A program made the position numbers and the translations under genes. The notes beneath the pieces were generated by a model, which worked only from the letters and a program-made list of their open reading frames with translations, did no database searches and had not been told where the DNA came from. Below are positions 23,928 to 32,120 of a DNA stretch of 60,319 bases, in pieces. Source of the DNA: Bacteroidota bacterium (GTDB taxonomy: Bacteria > Bacteroidota > Bacteroidia > Flavobacteriales_E > Vicingaceae); the NCBI GenBank assembly GCA_016183805.1, contig JACPDX010000055.1:1-60319 (forward strand), written 5' to 3'. Within the stretch, counting starts at the first letter, position 1. Every line of letters starts with the position of its first letter.

Positions 23928-24686
23928 TCAAAATATAATTGTTTTATCTGTGTTAAATAATAAGTGTTCGTTTTGTTTTACATAACCTAGTTGATTAGTT
24001 AGTAGTTGAGTATTTCCAATATTAAAATCAGGAGTGTTGGAATGATGGTGTCCATAAATCCAGCAATTAGGTTGAGTAGTATTAATCAGTTCAGTTAATT
24101 CAACAGCAAAAGCATCATTTAAAGCACTACCCTTATAAATTTCGGGATAATGCATATAAGTTGGTGCGTGGTGAGTAACAACTATTTTTTTATTGACAGT
24201 TTTTTGTTGTAATGCTGAAGTAATAAATTGTAAACTTTCTTCGTGCAATAAATTGTATTGTTGGGCAGAAAATCGAAGTTTATTGTATTTAATCACGTGA
24301 AAATCGCTCATGCCATTTTCAATTTGCCACTGGTTTTTAGAGCTAATTTTTGACCACATGGTAGAGAAAATTAAATCGATACCTCCATCATTAATGACAA
24401 CATTATTTACAAGGTGTACATTGCTTCTAATGTTTTCGTTGAATACTCCACATTTTTCAGCCAAGTCGAAATAATAATATTCGTGATTACCAGGTATCCA
24501 ATATGTTGTTTTAAAATGGTCGGAAATGTAGCTGAAGAAATCGTTGTGTTGATCCATTACAGCAAAAGGAACAATATCGCCAGCCAACAATAGCACATCA
24601 CCTTTGGGTTGCAAAGGATTTAATTTAAGGAATTCTTTATTCTGCTTAAACTCCAAATGAAGGTCTGAGGCGTATTGTATCGTCAT
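23928..24686 (-). CDS. Metallophosphoesterase inside the type I locus
   Basis: 252 aa. Motifs: 'YASDLHLEFKQN' (5-16), 'LLAGDIVPF' (33-41), 'WIPGNHEYYY' (63-72), 'VTHHAPTY' (about 173-180) and 'WIYGHHHSN' (about 205-213). It is a full-length paralogue of 13849-14595, sharing the 'IQYASDLHLEF' start and the 'NQLGYV' end. It starts 1 bp after the hsdM stop, so it is part of the restriction transcript. The enzyme might remove a nucleotide signal or process DNA ends; the substrate is unknown. Confidence 0.9.
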   Translation of the reverse strand: MTIQYASDLHLEFKQNKEFLKLNPLQPKGDVLLLAGDIVPFAVMDQHNDFFSYISDHFKTTYWIPGNHEYYYFDLAEKCGVFNENIRSNVHLVNNVVINDGGIDLIFSTMWSKISSKNQWQIENGMSDFHVIKYNKLRFSAQQYNLLHEESLQFITSALQQKTVNKKIVVTHHAPTYMHYPEIYKGSALNDAFAVELTELINTTQPNCWIYGHHHSNTPDFNIGNTQLLTNQLGYVKQNEHLLFNTDKTIIF

Positions 24687-24687
24687 T

Positions 24688-26256
24688 TTATACTCCTAAT
24701 TCTTTTAAATATCTTTTCATTTCTTCCTGTACCGTTTTTAGTTCAGTTTCCAGCTTATTAATTTCCAATTGAACTGCTGCAATATCTACTTCAGCTTCTT
24801 CTTCAAAGGTGTCTACATAGCGAGGAATATTCAAATTAAATTCGTTTTCCTGTATTTCATCAAATGTGGCTACATAACTGTATTTATCTTCCACAATACC
24901 AGGATTTAATTTACCTTCGTTGAATTTGCGATAAGTAGAAACAATATGTTCGATATCTGATTCGCGCAGTTTGTTTTGATTCTTAGCACTTTCGAAGTGT
25001 TTACTTGAATCGATAAATAACACATTTGTATTATCGACTTTACCTTTATTAAAAATTAAAATAGCAGCAGGAATACCGGTTCCAAAAAACAAATTTGCTG
25101 GCAAACCAATTACAGCTTCTAGAATGTTTTCTTCTATGGTTTTTTGTCTGATTTTCCCTTCGCTACTACCACGAAACAATACACCGTGAGGCACAACAAC
25201 ACCAACTTTTCCTTTTCCTTCATAGGTAGTTTCTATCATGTGAGTAATAAATGCCCAGTCGCCTTTGCTTTTAGGTGGAACACCTCTCCAAAAACGGTTG
25301 TATTTATCTGTTTCAGGATCAAAACTATCAGCAGCTTTATTCTCTTCTTTATCATCACTCTTTCCCCATTTATCTAGCGAAAATGGAGGATTACCAACAA
25401 TAGTATCAAACCGCATTAATTCATCACCCTCTTTTAACTTAGGATTACGAATGGTATCTCCCCAGCGAATGGTTGCGTTATCAAAACCATGCAGAAACAT
25501 GTTCATTACAGCTAAAGCCCATGTACTTCCATTAGCCTCTTGTCCGTATAATGAAAAGTTTGGAGAACCCACTTCAATACCTGCTTTAATTAATAGAGAT
25601 CCTGATCCGCACGTCCAATCACAAATACGAGAACCTGGAGCAGACTTGGTTAATTTTGCTAGAAGGGTAGAAACTTCGCTCGGAGTAAAAAATTCACCCG
25701 CTTTTTTACCAGCATCACTGGCAAAATTTGAAATCAGGTATTCATAAGCACCACCAATAATATCGTTACCTTCTAAATGTGATGGTCGTAAATCAAGCCT
25801 TTCGGAATTAAAATCCAATAAAAGATTTTTTAACCGAGTATTTTTATCCTTAGGCTCACCAAGTTTACTGTTGTTAAAATCAATGTTTTGGAAAATACCA
25901 GCACCATCTTCGCTGTATAATTTTTCACGATTGGCTTCTTCTAAATCGGTTAATGCAATATTGATGAGTTCCCCAATATTAGATTCGTTACGACTATCGT
26001 ATAAAAACTTAAAATGACTTTGTTCAGGAACTACAAATCGTTCGTGTTGCATGGCACGTTTTGCACGTTCAACATCTCCATTGTATTTTTTAAGGTATTC
26101 TTCGTGTTTATCATCATGTACATCACTAAGGTATTTAATAAAAAGCATGGTTAGCACATAATCTTTATACACGCTGGGGTCTATACTGCCACGAAAAGTA
26201 TCACATGCCTTCCATACTGCGTTATTAATATCTTGTTGAGTTATTTTATTCGTCAT
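24688..26256 (-). CDS. hsdM: Type I methyltransferase subunit HsdM
   Basis: 522 aa. The N-terminal HsdM helical domain is followed by 'AGEFFTPSEVSTLLAKL' (186-202), the SAM-binding motif I 'DWTCGSGS' (213-220) and catalytic motif IV 'NPPF' (289-292), which define an N6-adenine methyltransferase. Motif I is DWTCGSG where most HsdM proteins have DPACGSG; the essential glycines remain. The C-terminal coiled coil ('KLETELKTVQEEMKRYLKEL') binds HsdS. It protects self DNA and works with HsdR. Confidence 0.95.
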   Translation of the reverse strand: MTNKITQQDINNAVWKACDTFRGSIDPSVYKDYVLTMLFIKYLSDVHDDKHEEYLKKYNGDVERAKRAMQHERFVVPEQSHFKFLYDSRNESNIGELINIALTDLEEANREKLYSEDGAGIFQNIDFNNSKLGEPKDKNTRLKNLLLDFNSERLDLRPSHLEGNDIIGGAYEYLISNFASDAGKKAGEFFTPSEVSTLLAKLTKSAPGSRICDWTCGSGSLLIKAGIEVGSPNFSLYGQEANGSTWALAVMNMFLHGFDNATIRWGDTIRNPKLKEGDELMRFDTIVGNPPFSLDKWGKSDDKEENKAADSFDPETDKYNRFWRGVPPKSKGDWAFITHMIETTYEGKGKVGVVVPHGVLFRGSSEGKIRQKTIEENILEAVIGLPANLFFGTGIPAAILIFNKGKVDNTNVLFIDSSKHFESAKNQNKLRESDIEHIVSTYRKFNEGKLNPGIVEDKYSYVATFDEIQENEFNLNIPRYVDTFEEEAEVDIAAVQLEINKLETELKTVQEEMKRYLKELGV

Positions 26257-26261
26257 AGCGT

Positions 26262-26822
26262 TTATTTTTGAGTTGATTTAATTAATAAAGATTGCAAGTA
26301 TTTTTCTTGTAAATCCTCCATTTGTTTTTTTAAGGCAAGTTCTTGTTTTCTATACGAGTCTATTTTTAAAATTCTTTTTTGCATTTCTATTGAAGGGATG
26401 GAGACATTAATATCTTCAAGTACCGCTTTTGAAATGGAAACCATTGCAGTTCCACGAGCATATCCTTTTAAAAATTGCTGAGTATTTGGATGATTTAAGA
26501 ACCATGTTAAATACTCAGGTAATACCTTTTGATTTGTCACACGAATAACAAAAAACGAGGTGGAAGCTACTGCCGGTAAATTATGTTTTTCGAAACATGC
26601 AGCAAAATTTTTACTTCCTTTTGCAGCAAAGAGAATATCGCCTGGTTTTAAAAGGTGTTTTTCTGAAATTTCTGTACTATTTAAATCTGGCATCAATACT
26701 GTCGTCAATTCTCCTAATTCATTAAAATACTTGGGCTGCAAGTAAACTATATCGCCATCGGATTGTGGTTTAGCAAATAAACCTGTTTGAATGTTTGAGA
26801 TATTTTTTAGATGTGTTGTCAA
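26262..26822 (-). CDS. Half-size HsdS-like protein (single TRD)
   Basis: 186 aa with one TRD-like domain ('PGDILFAAKGSKNFAAC', then 'YARGTAMVSISKAVLEDINV') and one conserved helix ending ('QKRILKIDSYRKQELALKKQ'). This is about half of a standard HsdS. The gene begins the operon, 5 bp before hsdM. It may be a genuine single-TRD subunit that dimerises, a regulator of methylation specificity, or a fragment used as a donor for TRD exchange; the frame is intact and the start is clean. Confidence 0.8.
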   Translation of the reverse strand: MTTHLKNISNIQTGLFAKPQSDGDIVYLQPKYFNELGELTTVLMPDLNSTEISEKHLLKPGDILFAAKGSKNFAACFEKHNLPAVASTSFFVIRVTNQKVLPEYLTWFLNHPNTQQFLKGYARGTAMVSISKAVLEDINVSIPSIEMQKRILKIDSYRKQELALKKQMEDLQEKYLQSLLIKSTQK

Positions 26823-27086
26823 TATTTATAGCTAAGTACAGAAAGTACAAATGTACAATAAAAATAATACAATGGCAAAAAAATGAAAATTAATTTTTAA
26901 GTAGGATTGCTACAAAATAATTATATACTTAAATAGAAATTAAAATAATCCCTATTTTTACTACGAACTCAAAAAATTGACAATTCTCCTGTCATAAATT
27001 TATTGCTGCATCTTGGAAACCATTTAGGTATAATTGTGGTAATTCCGGTTATGTTAATCTACCTGTTATGGTTTTCATTGATCCAC
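26823..27086. other. Gene-free junction between plasmid-like and chromosome-like segments
   Basis: 264 bp, AT-rich left half and more GC-balanced right half, with no credible gene. Nothing resembling an integrase, tRNA or clear att repeat was seen. Besides the promoter palindrome (26845-26856), there is 'AAGTAGGATTGCTACAAAAT' (about 26901-26920), which partly resembles 'AAGTAGGATTGTAAAAAC' at 9121 in the mob region. The frame 27003-27200 is not convincing. Confidence 0.4.
26845..26856 (-). promoter_or_regulatory. Promoter/palindrome upstream of the restriction operon
   Basis: The 12-bp GTACA-AA-TGTAC contains the minus-strand -7 box TACATTTG (26855-26848). A further GTACA half-site lies 9 bp away (26836). 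Start codon 23 bp downstream. Likely operon promoter with a repressor site; the binding protein is unknown. Confidence 0.5.
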
Positions 27087-27506
27087 TCATTTCCGGAATG
27101 GGCGGGTCAGTGCCTCCGATTTTTCCAGCTTTCCCCTTACTTCATCTTCACTCATTCCTTTAAAATTTGCAAAACGATATTCCTTGTAATGTGCTTTTAA
27201 AAATAAAACCATTTCTCTTCGTGTTGGGTTTTTAGGTAAATTTTTTGGAATTTCTTCCATCTCTAAAATGTAATATCCATTTTCATTTATAGAATCTACT
27301 ATTTCATCCGAAGGTTGTTCTATATGGCAATATTGACACTCTTCTGCATCTAATTTAGCATTCATTTCTCCTATAGAAGTGGTAAATTGCTTTCCGTAAA
27401 TAAATATACGTTCCTTATTTTTCAAATCTTCAGGCACTATAATATCAAAATGAATTACACTACCATTTTTCTTTTTTACATAAGTATCCCAAACAGCTAC
27501 TTGCAT
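27087..27506 (-). CDS. DUF2024 family protein
   Basis: 139 aa. It begins 'MQVAVWDTYVKKKNG' and continues 'VIHFDIIVPEDLK', the diagnostic N-terminal block of DUF2024. 'ECQYCHIEQP' (about 56-65) supplies a CxxCH-like pair that might bind metal, but the sequence is not a c-haem since there is no signal peptide. Last gene of the long NsrR-led operon, 11 bp after the ferredoxin. Biochemical role unknown; the company suggests a redox or iron-sulfur function. Confidence 0.85.
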   Translation of the reverse strand: MQVAVWDTYVKKKNGSVIHFDIIVPEDLKNKERIFIYGKQFTTSIGEMNAKLDAEECQYCHIEQPSDEIVDSINENGYYILEMEEIPKNLPKNPTRREMVLFLKAHYKEYRFANFKGMSEDEVRGKLEKSEALTRPFRK

Positions 27507-27517
27507 TTTATTAAAAT

Positions 27518-27841
27518 TTAATAATCAATAATTTCTATTTCAGATTCATTTAGGTCTTTGGTAATTAATAATTGACACGATAGACGGATGTCATCATCAC
27601 TATAACCTATTTTTGAGAGAGTAGTAGGTTCATTACGTTCTTTAACATTAGAACTTCCTTGTATTCCTGATACTTTTACAATACAAGTAGCACATCTACC
27701 TACACCTCCACATTCACCAAATCCATCTAAAAGTAATTTATCTTTTAACAGATACATTAAATTCAAATACCCTCCATGAGAGGTTTGAATAATATTTTTA
27801 CAGCCATTTTCGGTAATGGTAAATTCTATTTTATTATCCAT
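27518..27841 (-). CDS. 2Fe-2S plant-type ferredoxin
   Basis: 107 aa. The four-cysteine pattern 'CGGVGRCATC' (about 43-52) and 'RLSCQLLI' (about 87-94) fits a 2Fe-2S ferredoxin domain, with the C-x5-C-x2-C ... C spacing. No transmembrane or signal segment. Together with RIC and hemerythrin it points to electron transfer in nitrosative or oxygen stress. It starts right after the hemerythrin gene stop. Confidence 0.88.
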   Translation of the reverse strand: MDNKIEFTITENGCKNIIQTSHGGYLNLMYLLKDKLLLDGFGECGGVGRCATCIVKVSGIQGSSNVKERNEPTTLSKIGYSDDDIRLSCQLLITKDLNESEIEIIDY

Positions 27842-28303
27842 TTATTCCCAAAATTTATCACTCCAATTTTCAATATTGGAATTTGTAACAGAGTTATGTA
27901 TATCCTGAATCCTTAATAATTGTTTTTCAGAAGCTACTTTTTGTATTTTATTGAATAAAATCCGCTCTTCAAATCTGATATGTTTTTCCAGTTCTTCTTC
28001 AATTGCTACAATTGTTTTCATATCAGGTTGTTTTTGCATAAACAATCTTTTTAATTTACGATGATCGGTTAAGGCTTGCTTAATAAGTTCATCATCGGGC
28101 TCAAGCAAAGTAAAGATATGCAGTTCTTCCGTATTGAAATGATGGATTAGCTCTTCTTTGAAAAAGAAATCACAATATCTTTGTATTCTGCTTATTGATA
28201 CCTCTTTTTTTATTCCGGTTCTTATTTTCCAACTTAATAACAATCCTTGATGATGTTCTCTGCTAAGAGGTTGTAATCCTTTATGTCTTTTTATAGGCTT
28301 CAT
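27842..28303 (-). CDS. Hemerythrin-like (HHE) domain protein
   Basis: 153 aa, all helical. 'PLSREHHQGLLLSWKI' (12-27), 'HHFNTEELHIFTLL' (about 54-67), 'LTDHRKLKRLF' (about 78-88) and 'HIRFEERILFNKI' (about 107-119) supply the His/Glu ligands of a di-iron centre. Such proteins bind O2 or NO or buffer iron. It is co-transcribed with the RIC repair protein upstream and a ferredoxin downstream, and overlaps the previous gene by 4 bp. Confidence 0.87.
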   Translation of the reverse strand: MKPIKRHKGLQPLSREHHQGLLLSWKIRTGIKKEVSISRIQRYCDFFFKEELIHHFNTEELHIFTLLEPDDELIKQALTDHRKLKRLFMQKQPDMKTIVAIEEELEKHIRFEERILFNKIQKVASEKQLLRIQDIHNSVTNSNIENWSDKFWE

Positions 28304-28596
28304 TGATTGTTTTCTTTATGCCCACATTTAGGACAAGTTGATATTTTTCCTTCTTTAAGTTTAATTCCTTCTATATGTGTTTTAATAAAATTCTGAATCA
28401 ACATATATTTATCTTGATGATTATTAACATCTATTTGTCTGTCATAATAAAGTGTCCTAATTTTTTTATCATACCCCTGGTATCCCCAACAAACAGAGCA
28501 TATACCTTCAGGAGTTTTGTTTTGGGTTTCTTTTTCCGGTTTTTTTATCCAGTTAATGAGTATGTCAAGCATTGTTTTATTGTTTGATTCCACCAA
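28300..28596 (-). CDS. Small CxxC zinc-ribbon-like protein
   Basis: 98 aa. Two Cys pairs, 'GICSVCWGYQGY' (about 31-42) and 'STCPKCGHKENN' (about 86-97), form a likely zinc ribbon or Cys4 metal site. Between them lies a charged helix. Similar small proteins occur in Bacteroidota next to NO-stress genes, but I do not recognise a named family. It overlaps the cupin gene by 20 bp and the hemerythrin gene by 4 bp. Confidence 0.7.
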   Translation of the reverse strand: MVESNNKTMLDILINWIKKPEKETQNKTPEGICSVCWGYQGYDKKIRTLYYDRQIDVNNHQDKYMLIQNFIKTHIEGIKLKEGKISTCPKCGHKENNQ

Positions 28597-28906
28597 TTAA
28601 TAATAAACAAGGTTGGTTGGTATTATTTATAATAGTGTGAGGTAAATTTTGAGGGAAAATGAAAAAATCATGAACCTCACTTACATAGTTAATTTGATTA
28701 ATAATAAATTCTGGTTTACCTTCTACTACAAAAGCAAATTCGGTTTTGTCGGGATGAATATGTATCGGGTATTTTGCATTGGGTTCTACTTTTACCAGTT
28801 TTACAGTTACTTGTTCAATATTTATTAAATCCTTTCCTGAAAACCCAGGGATTTTTCCTTTTGTCCAGTTTAAAAAGGTTGTTCGAATATTATTTATTGT
28901 TTCCAT
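28577..28906 (-). CDS. Cupin-domain protein
   Basis: 109 aa. 'YPIHIHPDKTEFAFVVEGKP' (46-65) contains the first cupin motif (HxH...E) and 'IFPQNLPHTIIN' the second, giving three His and one Glu for metal binding in a single beta-barrel. Function could be small-molecule binding or dioxygenase-type chemistry. It lies inside the NsrR-led operon and overlaps the next gene. Confidence 0.85.
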   Translation of the reverse strand: METINNIRTTFLNWTKGKIPGFSGKDLINIEQVTVKLVKVEPNAKYPIHIHPDKTEFAFVVEGKPEFIINQINYVSEVHDFFIFPQNLPHTIINNTNQPCLLLIGGIKQ

Positions 28907-28917
28907 ATTTATTTTAA

Positions 28918-29391
28918 TTAAAATCCTCCTCTTGATAATGCTACTCCTAAAAAGGCAATTGAAAGTGCTAATAATAAATTAATTCTACCTGTCCAGCGAG
29001 CAAGCTGCTTTATGTTTTTACTTTTATTTTGTTGAATTTGTTCAATGGTTTTTGTCCCCACATAAAAATCGTGTAATCCGCTAACTAACAACATGGTAAA
29101 AAAGAACAACAGTTTTAATCCTAATAATTTACCATATTGATTTTTAATCAAAAATTCTAAATTAAATGGTATTCCTTTTAAAAACATATTGGTAATACCA
29201 GTAATTATCAAACCTATTAAAACAATCCAGCCATAAAATCTAAACTTAATTCCTGTGTCGTATAGTAATTGGATTCTTTCGGAGTTATTTTTAATGCTAG
29301 GAAGCAGAATTAGAGGTAAGAATAACATCCCTCCAATCCAAAATGCTGTAAAAATTACATGCAAATAAATTGATATGAGATAAGTATTCAT
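28918..29391 (-). CDS. Small integral membrane protein (CopD/DUF2269-like)
   Basis: 157 aa with four predicted membrane helices (about 5-29, 53-73, 86-105 and 133-153). 'YLHVIFTAFWIGGMLFLPLI' at the N-terminus resembles the His-containing first helix of CopD/DUF2269-type membrane proteins, which can hold haem or copper. A second related protein (31686-32120) is in the same operon. Role in the regulon is not known; a haem-binding electron carrier is one option. Confidence 0.75.
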   Translation of the reverse strand: MNTYLISIYLHVIFTAFWIGGMLFLPLILLPSIKNNSERIQLLYDTGIKFRFYGWIVLIGLIITGITNMFLKGIPFNLEFLIKNQYGKLLGLKLLFFFTMLLVSGLHDFYVGTKTIEQIQQNKSKNIKQLARWTGRINLLLALSIAFLGVALSRGGF

Positions 29392-29402
29392 ATGATTATT
29401 TT

Positions 29403-30830
29403 CTATAAATATTTTTTTAAACAGCTTGCAATCATATTTAATGCTTTATCAATAGTTGAAAGTTTTGTTCTAAAAGATAGAATAGCAATTCTAATTACAA
29501 ATCGTTTATTGATAATAGAAGAACTCAAAAATACACTCCCATCATCGTGAATAGCTTGCATAAGCTGTTTGTTTTTTTGATCTCTATTTGTTTCAAAAGG
29601 ATACCAAAAATAACTTACAGACAGGTCAGGTGAAGGACCTACCTCAAATCCCATTTCAACAAGTTTTTCTCGAAAATAAAGGATTAATAATAGTTTCTCC
29701 TCTAGACAAGCAATAAAAGGTTCAATGCCATAAACTTGCAAAGGCATCCATAACCTCAATCCTCTGAAATGTTTTGATAATTCAGGGGAAACATTCGCTG
29801 GACTATGCGTTATGTCATCAATTTGAGCATCTTGCATATAATTGGCAAGGTACTGGTTGGAATGTAGTACCGCTTCTTTGTCTTTAATTAAAACAGCTCC
29901 CAGTCCATAAGGTAAAAACATTCCTTTATGTGGATCAACTACTAAAGAATCTGCTTTTTCAATCCCTTTAAACAAATTTTTCTTGGATGTGAGTATAAAA
30001 AACCCACCGTAAGCAGCATCTATATGAAACCACAATTTATGCTTTGAGGTTATTGCTGCTAGTTCGTTTAATGGGTCTATTGCTCCAGTATCAGTTGTTC
30101 CAGCTGAAGCAACTATCAAGAAAGGATTTAAACCATCCTGTTTATCTTGAACAACTAATTTTTCCAAGTCTGTTACTTTAATTCTATGATTTTCATCTAA
30201 AGGAACATAACGAATAATTACATCTTCAAGCCCTATAATTCGCAATGCTTTTTGAGTAGAATGATGCACTTGTTCACTCATATAAACAACACTTTTTGTA
30301 ATTTTGTCATTTTTAATTTGATGTTTATCTCGTGCAGCTGTTAATGCAATAAGCGTAGAAATAGAACCTCCAGAAGCTAAGTTTCCAACAGCACTTTGAG
30401 GGAATGAAAAGATTTTTTTTAACCAATTTAGTACTTCGTTTTCTATTGTTGCTGCTCCAGGTGACGCATAAAATGATCCTACATACGGATTAGTAGCCGC
30501 AGCAATAAAATCTGCAATGGCAGACATAAAAATTCCTCCACTGGGAATGTATCCAAGATGACCTCCTGAAGCAGCAACAATACCTTTTTCAACTACTTCT
30601 GTCTGGTAAAGTTGAATAAGGTGTTCCATAGAACTTTTTTTATTTTTTATTGCTAATAAAGTACTAGCATTCTTCTCTTCTTTAAAGGATTTGATGTGTT
30701 CCAAGTTCGTTATGAACTGACTTGTATAATCTCCAGCTTTTTTTATAAGAGAGGCTCTTTCTTTCTCAGGAACTTCTAATTGCTGGCTTATTTTTTCTAA
30801 TTCCGTTATTTTATTTACAATAGATTGCAT
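29403..30830 (-). CDS. PLP-dependent group II amino-acid decarboxylase
   Basis: 475 aa. 'NLASGGSISTLIALTAAR' binds phosphate. 'WFHIDAAYGGFFILTS' holds the Asp that contacts the pyridine nitrogen, and 'ADSLVVDPHKGMFLPYG' the Schiff-base Lys after a His. These are the motifs of aromatic/glutamate-type decarboxylases. A preference for one amino acid cannot be read with confidence. Its presence among NO-stress genes is unusual; it sits 11 bp after the DUF488 gene. Confidence 0.88.
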   Translation of the reverse strand: MQSIVNKITELEKISQQLEVPEKERASLIKKAGDYTSQFITNLEHIKSFKEEKNASTLLAIKNKKSSMEHLIQLYQTEVVEKGIVAASGGHLGYIPSGGIFMSAIADFIAAATNPYVGSFYASPGAATIENEVLNWLKKIFSFPQSAVGNLASGGSISTLIALTAARDKHQIKNDKITKSVVYMSEQVHHSTQKALRIIGLEDVIIRYVPLDENHRIKVTDLEKLVVQDKQDGLNPFLIVASAGTTDTGAIDPLNELAAITSKHKLWFHIDAAYGGFFILTSKKNLFKGIEKADSLVVDPHKGMFLPYGLGAVLIKDKEAVLHSNQYLANYMQDAQIDDITHSPANVSPELSKHFRGLRLWMPLQVYGIEPFIACLEEKLLLILYFREKLVEMGFEVGPSPDLSVSYFWYPFETNRDQKNKQLMQAIHDDGSVFLSSSIINKRFVIRIAILSFRTKLSTIDKALNMIASCLKKYL

Positions 30831-30841
30831 AAATAATCTTG

Positions 30842-31201
30842 TTAATACTTTTTTGTTAGAACATTTTTTAAAACTATAGCGTGATTTACTTTAGGATTTT
30901 TGGCTCCATATAATAAGCTGATAGACTCTGATTTTGCAATAGTTCTTAATCGGTTTAACTCTTCCTCTTTTAATAGCAGCTCTTCTTGGTAACGTAAAGA
31001 AAACTCTTCAAATCGATCTGCTTTATGGTCAAACCATTTACGAAGTGCTGTTGATGGAGCAACTTCTTTATTCCACTCATCGAGATTAGCTCGAAGTTTA
31101 GTTACTCCTCTAGGCCAAAACTTATCTACTAAAACCCTGTATCCATCATTATCAGATGGTTTATCATAAATTCTTTTTATACAAATGGGTTTCATAATCA
31201 A
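30842..31201 (-). CDS. DUF488 family protein
   Basis: 119 aa. 'IKRIYDKPSDNDGYRVLVDK' (8-27), 'FWPRGVTKLRANLDEWNKEV' and 'APSTALRKWFDHKADRFEEF' are the conserved blocks of DUF488 (YeaO-like). A ligase or nucleotide-related role has been suggested for the family, but none is proven to my knowledge. Soluble, no signal peptide. It lies between the AhpD-like gene and the decarboxylase with short gaps. Confidence 0.88.
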   Translation of the reverse strand: MIMKPICIKRIYDKPSDNDGYRVLVDKFWPRGVTKLRANLDEWNKEVAPSTALRKWFDHKADRFEEFSLRYQEELLLKEEELNRLRTIAKSESISLLYGAKNPKVNHAIVLKNVLTKKY

Positions 31202-31206
31202 TAGCG

Positions 31207-31668
31207 TTATTTCTCTTCTTGAACCTTATAACTTCCCGGAACTTTTCGAAAACCAATTGCTAAACGATTCCATCCGTTTATAGCAACAATTGCCATAGTT
31301 AATGCGACCAATTCAGTTTCACTAAAATGCTTACGAGTAGCTTCATAAAGTGAGTCGGGCACATCATTTTCTGAGATTAAAGTTAAAGACTCAGCCCAAG
31401 CCAAAGCAGCGCGTTCTCTATCGGTATAAAAAGGAGCTTCTTGCCAAGCATTTAAACCGTATAATCGTTGTTCGGTTTCCCCTGCTTTACGAGCTTCTTT
31501 GGTGTGCATATCTAAACAATATCCACACTTGTTAATTTGTGAAGCTCTTGTTTTTACCAATTCATATAAAGAATGTTCCAACCCCGAATTGGCAACGTAC
31601 TTTTCTAATGCCAGCATGGCATTTAACGACTCAGGAACGAGTGCTGCATAATTTAGTCTTTCTTTCAT
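31207..31668 (-). CDS. AhpD-like carboxymuconolactone decarboxylase-family protein
   Basis: 153 aa. 'ELVKTRASQINKCGYCLDMH' (37-56) carries the CxxC...H redox motif (Cys49, Cys52, His56) of AhpD-type peroxidase reductants. The rest is the helical CMD fold ending 'NGWNRLAIGFRKVPG'. Such enzymes reduce peroxides and occur in oxidative and nitrosative stress operons. Normal length. Confidence 0.87.
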   Translation of the reverse strand: MKERLNYAALVPESLNAMLALEKYVANSGLEHSLYELVKTRASQINKCGYCLDMHTKEARKAGETEQRLYGLNAWQEAPFYTDRERAALAWAESLTLISENDVPDSLYEATRKHFSETELVALTMAIVAINGWNRLAIGFRKVPGSYKVQEEK

Positions 31669-31685
31669 TTTGTATAACTTTTAAT

Positions 31686-32120
31686 TTAAACTCCACCAAA
31701 TCGAATAACTATTCCGTAATATAAGAATAAAAGACTTATTACTGTAACGGCTATTATGTGAATAGCTAACAACCATAAGTTTTTGGAAGTTAATCTTGGA
31801 AAGATAAAAATACGCACATCTAAAGCTAATAGTACTATTATTAACAATAGAATAAGTTTAATAGAAACTGCTACCTCTACAGGGTTTGAAAACCCAAAAA
31901 GATTTACTCCATAAACAGAAAGAGCCATCCAGATTCCTGTAATTACTTGTAAAAGTAAAGACGGCATTCCTATTATTTCATACTTTTTTTCAAAAGCTTT
32001 AATAATTTCAGGGTCTTTCTTTTTTAAAGCTTCTGGCAAATAACGTAAACATAGTAATAAATGTCCACCCACCCAAATGGTCGCACCCAATACATGTATT
32101 ATAATTAACCACTTAAACAT
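31686..32120 (-). CDS. Small integral membrane protein (second CopD-like paralogue)
   Basis: 144 aa with four predicted helices (about 3-25, 48-70, 84-104 and 118-138). 'IIHVLGATIWVGGHLLLCL' contains histidines in helix 1, as in the related 28918-29391 protein. The start codon is inside the last codons of the RIC gene (8-bp overlap). Probably a haem-binding membrane protein in the NO/oxygen operon, but no family was certain. Confidence 0.75.
   Translation of the reverse strand: MFKWLIIIHVLGATIWVGGHLLLCLRYLPEALKKKDPEIIKAFEKKYEIIGMPSLLLQVITGIWMALSVYGVNLFGFSNPVEVAVSIKLILLLIIVLLALDVRIFIFPRLTSKNLWLLAIHIIAVTVISLLFLYYGIVIRFGGV

Noticed and set aside
25265-25747. 160-codon frame opposite hsdM
   Set aside because: It lies wholly inside the conserved hsdM coding sequence and lacks recognisable motifs.
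26900-26925. Direct repeat with 9121-9138 as a plasmid or transposon end
   Set aside because: Only about 11 bp match and the positions bracket neither the whole element nor any gene pair.
27003-27200. Plus-strand 65-codon hydrophobic frame
   Set aside because: It overlaps the real DUF2024 gene on the other strand and has no start signals.
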